A DNA stretch of 5,235 nt, taken from Bacteroidota bacterium. Its GTDB lineage: Bacteria > Bacteroidota > Ignavibacteria > Ignavibacteriales > Ignavibacteriaceae. A program made the position numbers and the translations under genes. The stretch is from contig JAJYSI010000276.1 of NCBI GenBank assembly GCA_021793635.1, positions 1 to 5,235 of the forward strand. The letters run 5' to 3'. Position 1 is the stretch's first letter; each line of letters begins with the position of its first letter. Shown here in pieces: positions 1-5,235 of the stretch. The notes beneath the pieces are model-generated. The model did not search any database, was not told where the DNA came from, and worked only from the letters and a program-made list of their open reading frames with translations.

Positions 1-360
1 TATCTCAATTTGTTTTACGCGGAATAATTTCATATTCAATTTCTCCCCCGTTGCTCTAAAGCCGGTAAAAGTTTCATCAAGCGGTTTTATGTTTTTCATC
101 TTTAAAGCAAATTTTTTTGTGATAACATTAATTCCCGCACCCGTATCTAGTATGAAACTGCCTTCTACACCATTGATCTTTGCATTTATGAAAATATGAC
201 CATCTTTTGAAATAGTAATTGGCACTGTAAAGAAGTTATGGAATTTTGAAATTTTGTTAGTGGATATAATTTTTCCTCTTTTAAAACCAAAAGTTGAAGA
301 AGCTGTAAAAATCAGTAATGAAGCAAACACGAAAATGAAAAGCACAGTTTGGTTTTTCAT
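1..360 (-). CDS. Secreted retropepsin-like aspartic protease, N-terminal part (runs off the left edge)
   Basis: Reading leftward from the ATG at 358-360, the frame stays open for 120 codons to the window edge, so the C-terminus is missing. Residues 1-20 form a signal peptide: a Lys near the start (MKNQ) and then a hydrophobic run, VLFIFVFASLLIF. The exact cleavage site is unclear, somewhere around residues 20-26. Residues 46-81 have the strand-strand-active-site pattern of clan AA single-domain proteases. They contain I-N-G and then FILDTGAGINVIT, where D72 of the D-T-G-A motif would be the catalytic Asp. The following ATGEK stretch near residue 103 matches the flap-side region of such proteins. 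In this family two identical Asp-containing halves must pair, so a homodimer, or a second copy in the missing part, is expected. Many relatives carry a C-terminal PDZ domain, which cannot be seen here. It probably acts in the periplasm or at the envelope; the substrate is unknown. The gene is divergent from the asparaginase-like gene and has a good ribosome binding site. Confidence 0.8.
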   Translation of the reverse strand, partial: MKNQTVLFIFVFASLLIFTASSTFGFKRGKIISTNKISKFHNFFTVPITISKDGHIFINAKINGVEGSFILDTGAGINVITKKFALKMKNIKPLDETFTGFRATGEKLNMKLFRVKQIEI

Positions 361-368
361 TTAGTTTA

Positions 369-374
369 TCCTTT
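369..374 (-). promoter_or_regulatory. Shine-Dalgarno site of the protease gene
   Basis: On the minus strand AAAGGA lies 8 bases before the ATG at 358-360. This spacing is suitable for a ribosome binding site, and it supports that ATG as the true start of the leftward gene. Confidence 0.6.
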
Positions 375-397
375 GAAATATTTGTAATTAAATTCCT

Positions 398-425
398 ATT
401 TTAAAGATATAAATACTATCTTCAA
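398..425 (-). promoter_or_regulatory. Possible promoter for the leftward protease gene
   Basis: Read on the minus strand, TTGAAG (420-425) and TAAAAT (398-403) resemble -35 and -10 elements, separated by 16 bases. This is upstream of the ribosome binding site in the 84-base divergent intergenic region 361-444. The region is very AT-rich, so chance matches are common, and members of the Bacteroidota often use a different promoter consensus. This is a weak call. Confidence 0.25.
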
Positions 426-444
426 ATAAATTTGATTTGCAACC

Positions 445-1449
445 ATGACAACCAGAAGAAAGTTCATTGTAGAAACACTTGCCTCAGTAACTGCCGCTGC
501 CTCTGCAATTCATCCTGCCGGAAGAAAAATAAGCAAAGGCTTATCATCATTTGAAAAAACTTTTAGCGGCGAAAAATCCATTAACAAACCTGTTGTTATT
601 TCCACTTGGGATTTTGGAATTAGAGCAAACGAAGCTGCGTGGAAAACTCTCTCAAGCGGCGGACGAGCACTTGATGCCGTAGAAAAAGGCGTGAAGATAA
701 TTGAAGCAGATCCTAAAATTAATACCGTCGGTTATGGCGGCTTGCCTGACCGTGACGGCTATGTAACTTTAGATGCAAGCATAATGGACGAGAAAGGCAA
801 TGCAGGCGCAGTAGCCTTTCTTCAGCATATTATGCATCCCGTTTCTGTAGCAAGATTGGTAATGGAAAAAACTCCGCACGTTATGATAGTTGGCAGCGGT
901 GCGTTGGAACTTGCACTTGCAAACGGATTTAAGAAGGTAAATCTACTTACAAAAGAATCGAAAAAAGCTTGGCAAGAGTGGCTAAAGACAAACCATTATG
1001 TTCCGGTTGGAAAATATAACCATGATACCATCGGTATGCTTGCATTGGATAATTCCGGAAATTTATCCGGTACGTGTACTACAAGTGGAATTGCATTTAA
1101 ATACCATGGAAGAGTTGCTGACTCTGCAATAATCGGTGCCGGCTTGTTTGTAGACAATGAAGTAGGCGCTGCAACTTCAACCGGATTAGGTGAATCCGTA
1201 ATTAAAATTGCAGGAAGCAATTTGGTAGTTGAAGAAATGCGGAACGGCAAGTCTCCAAAAGAAGCCTGTAAAGCCGCAGTTAAGAGGATAGCAGAGAAAC
1301 AAAAAGATTATAAAACTTTCCAGGTAGCCTTTATTGCAATAAACAAAAAGGGAGAAGTGGGCTCGTATGCAATTCAAAAAGGGTTTCAGTACGCACTTTA
1401 TAAGGACAATGAGAATAAATTGTATGACTCAGAGTATCTTATCAAATAA
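445..1449 (+). CDS. Tat-exported N4-(beta-N-acetylglucosaminyl)-L-asparaginase-like Ntn hydrolase (glycosylasparaginase family)
   Basis: This 334-residue protein belongs to the Ntn-hydrolase asparaginase-2 family and is closest in motif to glycosylasparaginase. That enzyme cleaves the Asn-GlcNAc bond left after N-glycoprotein breakdown. The N-terminus carries a twin-arginine motif (TRRKFI, residues 3-8), a mildly hydrophobic stretch and an A-S-A cleavage site near residue 21, so export as a folded protein is expected. The mature part begins near STW (W55, matching the substrate-contacting Trp of the family). HDTIG at 193-197 supplies the predicted autocleavage bond D194-T195, with T195 as N-terminal nucleophile of the beta chain. 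Downstream, T213, HGRVADS (R223 and D226) and T246-G247 keep the same spacing from the nucleophile as the known substrate-binding residues in the human and Elizabethkingia enzymes. Length is normal. The ATG is supported by the Tat motif starting at once after it; no clear Shine-Dalgarno precedes it. Isoaspartyl peptidase or plain L-asparaginase activity is the main alternative. Confidence 0.88.
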   Translation: MTTRRKFIVETLASVTAAASAIHPAGRKISKGLSSFEKTFSGEKSINKPVVISTWDFGIRANEAAWKTLSSGGRALDAVEKGVKIIEADPKINTVGYGGLPDRDGYVTLDASIMDEKGNAGAVAFLQHIMHPVSVARLVMEKTPHVMIVGSGALELALANGFKKVNLLTKESKKAWQEWLKTNHYVPVGKYNHDTIGMLALDNSGNLSGTCTTSGIAFKYHGRVADSAIIGAGLFVDNEVGAATSTGLGESVIKIAGSNLVVEEMRNGKSPKEACKAAVKRIAEKQKDYKTFQVAFIAINKKGEVGSYAIQKGFQYALYKDNENKLYDSEYLIK

Positions 1450-1480
1450 TTTAATATATTTGAAGTAATCAAAAACAGAA

Positions 1481-1516
1481 ATGCCGGAAATTTTTTAATT
1501 GCGGTCTACTCGGCAT
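1481..1516. repeat. Short inverted repeat in the gap between asparaginase and kinase genes
   Basis: ATGCCG (1481-1486) and CGGCAT (1511-1516) are perfect 6-base complements separated by 24 bases. The loop itself can form a weaker AATT/AATT pairing around a T-rich centre. It lies after the asparaginase-like stop codon and 21 bases before the kinase start. It could be a weak terminator, an mRNA structure or an operator. There is no U-tract directly after the right arm, so a classical intrinsic terminator is not convincing. Chance is possible. Confidence 0.25.
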
Positions 1517-1537
1517 GCTACTTAAAATATTTTTAAA

Positions 1538-3025
1538 TTGAATAACTACGACGGTTCGATAAATAAATTTTTATACGGAATTGAAGACAGTTTCTTTTGG
1601 TCATCAAAGAAAGAGGAACAAAAGGAGATTGTATTTTACTCCGACAACATCATTAAAATTACCGGCTATACTGCTGAGGAGATTAAACACTTCCCCGGCA
1701 GGGGCAGCTCAATCATTTTTGAAGATGACCAGCAGAAAATCAAAAAATTATTGAATGACTTTTCAAACGACACTTCGGCATACTTTATAAAGCTTACCTA
1801 TCGCATTGTAAGAAAAGATAAATCCATTGTATGGATTAAAGAAAGCATTTCTGCCATAAGAAATAATACCGGCAGACCGGAACAATTTTACGGTATTGTT
1901 GCCGACATAAACGATTTAGTCGGCGAGCAGAGCAGTTTGATGAAATCACTTGAAAATTTTAGACAGCTAAATTCATCAAAAGATAAATTCATCTCGATGC
2001 TTTCACACGACCTCCGTGCGCCTTTTACAAGCATACTCGGTTTTTCTGAAATCCTAATCAATGAACCGAACCTTACGCATGAGGAACGGCTTGAATATCT
2101 TAACTACATAAACGATTCTTCGCAGCATCAACTTCAGCTTGTAAATTATCTGCTTGACTGGTCGCGTCTTCAGACTGGAAGAATAAAAATTGAGCCGCAG
2201 CGCCTGCATGTTCAAAGTATTATTTTCAACTGCATCTCTTCTTTAACCGGAAACGCAATAAGAAAAAAGCTTGATATAAAAGTTCATGTGAAGGAATCTC
2301 TCTATGTTCAGGCTGATGAGAGACTGCTGACTCAGGTAGTTACTAACCTTTTGAGCAATGCTATAAAATTTTCTCTTGAAGGAACTACGATAGAAGTCTC
2401 TGCCGATTCATTCAATGATAAATTTGTCGAGTTTATAGTAAAAGATGAGGGACTTGGAATTTCCGATTCCAACAAAGTAAAGCTTTTCAGAATAGAAAAA
2501 ATGTTTACAACCGAAGGCACCAAAGGAGAAAAAGGCACCGGGCTCGGTCTTTCGCTAGTAAAAGAAATTATTGAAAAGCATGAAGGCGAAATTTGGTTTT
2601 ACTCCGAACAAAATAAAGGCAGCGAGTTCCATTTTACCATTCCGTCTTCTCCCAATACTATTTTGCTGGTAGAAAATAACCATGATGAAAAAGAAAAGTT
2701 TGAAAATATATTAAAACAAAATTTCCCGGTTTACAAAGTAATCGGTGTCCGCAACGGTTATGATGCAATAAACCACTTCTTATCTCAGCTTCCGTCGCTT
2801 ATAATTTCTGATTATGATCTTCCTTTAATGAACGGTGTTCAGTTTGTGGAATCAATCCGGAAGGAAGATAAAGGTACTCGGATCCCGATTATAGCAATTG
2901 TACCGGAAGCAACGGCAGAAATCAAAAGGGAGTTCCAAACCTTTGGAGTCGATTCAATCTTACAAAAACCCATCGATGATAATACTTTCAGCGAAAAAAT
3001 CCAGGCAGTTCTCGATTACCATTAA
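1538..3025 (+). CDS. Cytoplasmic PAS-domain hybrid sensor histidine kinase with C-terminal receiver domain
   Basis: This 495-residue protein has no signal peptide or membrane segment and should sense something in the cytoplasm. Order of domains: PAS with PAC tail (about 25-127, including ITGYTAEEI and FYGIVADIND), a short linker helix, HisKA (about 145-215) with the H-box SHDLRAP and phospho-acceptor H157, HATPase (about 255-370) with N-box N270-LLSNAIKF, G1 box DEGLGI (303-308) and G2 box GTGLGL (333-338), then a receiver domain (about 373-493). The receiver keeps the predicted phospho-acceptor D425, the following P429, and K477-P478. The acidic pair is E379-N380, and the usual Thr/Ser is V455, so its phosphorylation chemistry may be altered. 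No separate DNA-binding regulator is adjacent. The frame has a stop at 1523-1525 and no ATG before the PAS domain, so the TTG at 1538 is the best start, though no Shine-Dalgarno precedes it. The gene lies 74 bases upstream of ugd, hinting at a link to polysaccharide synthesis. The ligand and output partner are unknown. Confidence 0.9.
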   Translation: MNNYDGSINKFLYGIEDSFFWSSKKEEQKEIVFYSDNIIKITGYTAEEIKHFPGRGSSIIFEDDQQKIKKLLNDFSNDTSAYFIKLTYRIVRKDKSIVWIKESISAIRNNTGRPEQFYGIVADINDLVGEQSSLMKSLENFRQLNSSKDKFISMLSHDLRAPFTSILGFSEILINEPNLTHEERLEYLNYINDSSQHQLQLVNYLLDWSRLQTGRIKIEPQRLHVQSIIFNCISSLTGNAIRKKLDIKVHVKESLYVQADERLLTQVVTNLLSNAIKFSLEGTTIEVSADSFNDKFVEFIVKDEGLGISDSNKVKLFRIEKMFTTEGTKGEKGTGLGLSLVKEIIEKHEGEIWFYSEQNKGSEFHFTIPSSPNTILLVENNHDEKEKFENILKQNFPVYKVIGVRNGYDAINHFLSQLPSLIISDYDLPLMNGVQFVESIRKEDKGTRIPIIAIVPEATAEIKREFQTFGVDSILQKPIDDNTFSEKIQAVLDYH

Positions 3026-3068
3026 TTGAATTTACTTCTTCGCTTTTTATAATTTATTTTTACAGTGT

Positions 3069-3076
3069 TATATTTG
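3069..3076 (+). promoter_or_regulatory. Possible Bacteroidota-type -7 promoter element upstream of ugd
   Basis: TATATTTG fits the TAnnTTTG -7 consensus known from Bacteroides and relatives. It sits 23 bases before the TTG start, which would give a short leader that still includes the AGGAG ribosome binding site. No clear TTG-type -33 element is seen at the expected distance; that stretch is T-rich. The octamer also occurs by chance elsewhere in this AT-rich DNA, so this is only a candidate. Confidence 0.3.
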
Positions 3077-3088
3077 ATATTAAAAATT

Positions 3089-3093
3089 AGGAG
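3089..3093 (+). promoter_or_regulatory. Shine-Dalgarno site that fixes the TTG start of ugd
   Basis: AGGAG lies 6 bases before the TTG at 3100-3102. Because this start is not ATG, the well-placed ribosome binding site is important evidence. The encoded protein then begins directly with the first beta strand of the Rossmann fold, as expected. Confidence 0.75.
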
Positions 3094-3099
3094 TAAACA

Positions 3100-4428
3100 T
3101 TGAATATTGCAGTTGTGGGGACCGGATATGTAGGCTTAGTAACCGGGACCTGTTTTGCTGAAACCGGCAACTTTGTAAACTGTGTTGACATTGACAAAGC
3201 AAAAATTGAAAAGTTGAAGAACGGCATCATCCCAATCTATGAACCCGGACTCGAAATTTTAGTAGATAGAAATGTAAAGAACGAGCGGCTTTCCTTTACA
3301 ACCGATTTACATGAAGCAGTAAGAAAATCCGAAATAATTTTTCTGTGTCTGCCTACTCCGCAGGACGGCAACGGCAGCGCCGATTTGAAATACGTTCTTA
3401 GTGTAGCTGATGATCTCGGAAAATTATTTAAAGTTGAGCCCGGTATCGGTTTTAAAATTATAATTGATAAAAGCACCGTCCCGGTTGGAACCAGCGACAA
3501 GGTGCGGGCAGAAATTAAGAAGCATGCGCCAAACTTTGAATTCGATGTTGCATCAAATCCCGAATTCTTAAGAGAAGGTATGGCGGTGGAAGATTTTATG
3601 AAGCCGGAAAGAGTTGTTATCGGTACAAGCAGCGACAAGACTAAATCGATTTTAACCTTGCTTTACGAGCCTTTCGTACGCTCCGGCAACCCGGTTTATT
3701 TTATGGATGAGCGCTCAGCGGAAATGACGAAGTATGCCGCAAATTCTTTTCTCGCGGCAAAAATTTCTTTTATGAATGAGATAGCAAATCTTTGCGAGCT
3801 TACCGGTGCAGAAGTTGATAAAGTCCGTATAGGCATTGGCTCGGATTCAAGAATAGGTAAAAGATTTTTATTCCCCGGAATTGGTTACGGCGGTTCATGC
3901 TTCCCTAAAGATGTAGTGGCACTGGTTAATACTGCAAATGAAAACAAATATGATTTTAAAATTTTGAAATCTGTAATGGCTGTAAATGAAAACCAAGTCG
4001 AAATATTCTTCCAAAAAATCTCAAGCCATTACGGCGGAAGCATAAAAGGAAAAAGTTTTGCAATGTGGGGACTTGCATTCAAGCCCAACACCGACGATGT
4101 CCGCGAAGCTCCATCAATAAAATTAATAAAGAAATTATTAAACGCCGGTGCAAATATTTCTGCTTACGATCCCGAAGCAGCCGAGACGACTAAAGCTGTA
4201 ATCGGAGAAAAAATTAATTATACCGGTCATCCTTACCAGGCACTTGAAAATGCCGATGCTTTAATCATCGTTACAGAATGGAATGAGTTTAGAACGCCGG
4301 ACTTCATGAAAATAAAATCGCTTCTTAAAGAGCCGGTAATATTTGATGGGCGTAATCTTTATGACCTTGATAAGATGAAAGCAAATAATTTTATTTATTA
4401 TTCGGTCGGAAGAATGCCGGTAAAATAG
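3100..4428 (+). CDS. ugd: UDP-glucose 6-dehydrogenase
   Basis: This cytoplasmic enzyme oxidises UDP-glucose to UDP-glucuronate with two NAD+, supplying acidic sugar for exopolysaccharide, capsule or LPS, or for further conversion to other UDP-sugars. The 442-residue length is typical. The N-terminal Rossmann domain opens with NIAVVGTGYVGL (glycines 7, 9 and 12). It continues with the LPTPQ loop near 84-88, STVPVGT (125-131) and NPEFLREG (153-160), where E155 matches the catalytic Glu. The central helix domain has EMTKYAANSF with K211 and N215. GYGGSCFPKD places the catalytic Cys at 267 and the general-base-type Asp at 271. The C-terminal UDP-binding domain has GLAFKPNTDDVREAPS (324-339). All key residues are present. 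The start is TTG, chosen from the AGGAG site and the family N-terminus. The closely related UDP-N-acetyl-mannosamine and GDP-mannose dehydrogenases are less likely given the strong match to Ugd motifs. The gene lies 38 bases upstream of an antitermination factor, consistent with a polysaccharide locus and probably one transcript. Confidence 0.95.
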   Translation: MNIAVVGTGYVGLVTGTCFAETGNFVNCVDIDKAKIEKLKNGIIPIYEPGLEILVDRNVKNERLSFTTDLHEAVRKSEIIFLCLPTPQDGNGSADLKYVLSVADDLGKLFKVEPGIGFKIIIDKSTVPVGTSDKVRAEIKKHAPNFEFDVASNPEFLREGMAVEDFMKPERVVIGTSSDKTKSILTLLYEPFVRSGNPVYFMDERSAEMTKYAANSFLAAKISFMNEIANLCELTGAEVDKVRIGIGSDSRIGKRFLFPGIGYGGSCFPKDVVALVNTANENKYDFKILKSVMAVNENQVEIFFQKISSHYGGSIKGKSFAMWGLAFKPNTDDVREAPSIKLIKKLLNAGANISAYDPEAAETTKAVIGEKINYTGHPYQALENADALIIVTEWNEFRTPDFMKIKSLLKEPVIFDGRNLYDLDKMKANNFIYYSVGRMPVK

Positions 4429-4466
4429 TTTAGATTTTTTATTGTTCAGAAAATAATATTGAATAT

Positions 4467-4997
4467 ATGAATCAGGGAAATAATAATTCTATCTTGCAGA
4501 GTAAAGCATGGTTTGCGCTCTACACCAAACCGCGGAACGAATTTAAAGCTGCCGAACAGATTGGCGCTTGCAGTGTAAACTATTATCTGCCGACAATAAC
4601 CAGATTAAAACAGTGGAGCGACAGAAAAAAGAAAGTCACCGAGCCTTTGCTTCGCGGTTACATTTTTATCTTTGCCGATGAAAGGGAAAGAGTAATATCC
4701 CTAGAGCAGGAATCAATTGTAAGATGTATATTTGACGGCGGCAGACCAGCCAGGATACCTCAATGGCAGATTGACAACTTAAAAACAATGCTCAACTCAA
4801 CAACGGATTTATATATTCATGAAGGTCTGGTGCCTGGAGTTAAAGTGCTAATAAAAGAAGGTCCGTTTACCGGAATCATCGGAACTGTTCAGGAAACTGA
4901 AAACGGAAAAACAATAGCAGTGTCGATTGATTTGTTGAACCGTTCGGTAATAGCACATCTTCCAAAGGAAAGTCTTTTTGAAGTAGTTAAAGAATAA
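4467..4997 (+). CDS. NusG-family specialised transcription antitermination factor (UpxY/RfaH-like)
   Basis: This 176-residue protein has the NusG N-terminal domain at about residues 14-110, which binds the RNA polymerase clamp. It begins with WFALYTKPRNEFKAAEQI and continues with YYLPTITRLKQW, SDRKKKVTEPLLRGYIF and VRCIFDGGRPARIP. The C-terminal KOW domain follows at about 121-175, with LVPGVKVLIKEGPFTG and a beta-rich tail. The QWSDRKK block and the LRGYIFI strand resemble UpxY proteins of Bacteroidota, which promote readthrough of capsule operons; RfaH and LoaP are functional relatives. It is probably not the housekeeping NusG, because secE and the ribosomal protein genes rplK/rplA are not beside it. 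It follows ugd by 38 bases, fitting control of a surface-polysaccharide operon. The ATG at 4467 is used; no strong Shine-Dalgarno is visible. Which operon it targets is inferred, not seen. Confidence 0.88.
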   Translation: MNQGNNNSILQSKAWFALYTKPRNEFKAAEQIGACSVNYYLPTITRLKQWSDRKKKVTEPLLRGYIFIFADERERVISLEQESIVRCIFDGGRPARIPQWQIDNLKTMLNSTTDLYIHEGLVPGVKVLIKEGPFTGIIGTVQETENGKTIAVSIDLLNRSVIAHLPKESLFEVVKE

Positions 4998-5080
4998 CTC
5001 TTTTCTTTAATTGATTTTTCTCGAGGGGATGACAATTAAATTTTATTTTCATAAGTTGAGGCACGTTAAAATCATTTTGG

Positions 5081-5235
5081 ATGAAAATGCCTGAGCAAAA
5101 AGAATTAATTGCAATTGAAAAGGGAACTAAGATCGATCATTTTCTTGTTGTTAGAAAATGTGAAATAAGACTAACCAAAGCCGGTAAAGAATATTTGTAC
5201 CTTGAGGTCGGAGATAAAAGTCTGACTCTTAATGC
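5081..5235 (+). CDS. N-terminus of a probable YhaM-like OB-fold/HD-domain 3'-5' exoribonuclease (runs off the right edge)
   Basis: From the ATG at 5081 the frame is open for 51 codons to the window edge. A second ATG two codons later is an alternative start. After a short charged lead, residues 15-51 read as the first strands of an OB fold: KGTKIDHFLVVRKCEIR, then LTKAGKEYLYLEVGDKS. The pattern 'hydrophobic strand, K-x-x-E-x-R-x-T-K-x-G-K-x-Y-L, L-x-x-G-D-K' is typical of the N-terminal nucleic-acid-binding domain of YhaM-type HD-domain exoribonucleases. The catalytic HD domain would lie beyond the window, so the call rests on the OB part only; another OB-fold protein is possible. No good Shine-Dalgarno sits directly upstream. 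An 83-base gap separates it from the antitermination factor, so it may be a separate transcription unit. Confidence 0.6.
   Translation, partial: MKMPEQKELIAIEKGTKIDHFLVVRKCEIRLTKAGKEYLYLEVGDKSLTLN

Noticed and set aside
996..1377. Antisense open frames inside the asparaginase-like gene
   Set aside because: They overlap a well-supported coding region with conserved catalytic motifs, and their translations resemble no known family.
2332..2538. Antisense open frame inside the kinase ATP-binding domain
   Set aside because: It is opposite the N and G1 boxes of the HATPase domain and has no independent support.
3237..3638. Antisense open frame of 133 codons within ugd
   Set aside because: It is a shadow of the strongly conserved ugd reading frame; its translation shows no domain and is rich in Ser/Leu/Pro as typical of reverse-frame artefacts.
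3885..3895. GGCGG-containing string resembling part of an RfaH ops element
   Set aside because: It lies inside ugd and encodes the invariant GYGGSCFPKD active-site motif, so protein coding explains it.
4998..5080. Intrinsic terminator after the NusG-like gene
   Set aside because: T-rich runs are present, but no GC-rich stem precedes them, so a hairpin terminator cannot be supported.
5029..5094. Small ORF of 21 codons preceded by GAGGGG and overlapping the start of the YhaM-like gene by 14 bases
   Set aside because: The purine run touches the ATG with no spacer, the peptide has no recognisable features, and such short frames are common by chance. A leader peptide with coupled translation is possible but unsupported.

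Overview
The window is AT-rich and gene-dense. It looks like chromosomal DNA from a member of the Bacteroidota/Ignavibacteria (FCB) group. That assignment is inferred from the gene content: a Tat-exported glycosylasparaginase, a single-domain retropepsin-like secreted protease, a soluble PAS hybrid histidine kinase, and a NusG paralogue carrying the QWSDRKK block typical of UpxY-type antiterminators. The base composition and the mixture of genes with and without Shine-Dalgarno sequences agree with it. No rRNA, tRNA, CRISPR array, insertion sequence or phage gene is visible.

Layout. Positions 1-360 (minus strand) hold the N-terminal part of a secreted aspartic protease that runs off the left edge. 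An 84-base AT-rich divergent intergenic region follows. All remaining genes are on the plus strand: a Tat-exported N4-(beta-N-acetylglucosaminyl)-L-asparaginase-like Ntn hydrolase (445-1449), a cytoplasmic PAS/HisKA/HATPase hybrid kinase with a C-terminal receiver domain (1538-3025, TTG start), UDP-glucose 6-dehydrogenase (3100-4428, TTG start with a good ribosome binding site), a NusG/RfaH/UpxY-type antitermination factor (4467-4997), and the first 51 codons of a probable OB-fold protein like the N-terminus of YhaM 3'-5' exoribonucleases (from 5081 past the right edge). No gap between genes exceeds 90 bases.

How the genes may work together. Ugd makes UDP-glucuronate, a precursor for acidic exopolysaccharide or capsule. 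Specialised NusG paralogues help RNA polymerase read through long polysaccharide operons. Their adjacency (38-base gap) suggests a surface-polysaccharide module, and the hybrid kinase just upstream is a possible input to it. The two left-hand genes encode exported hydrolases and look unrelated, apart from possible roles in degrading glycoproteins or proteins outside the cytoplasm. The most notable molecular detail is that the kinase's receiver domain keeps the phospho-acceptor Asp and the Lys but has lost two other conserved positions. I see no clear evidence for a wholly new system here.
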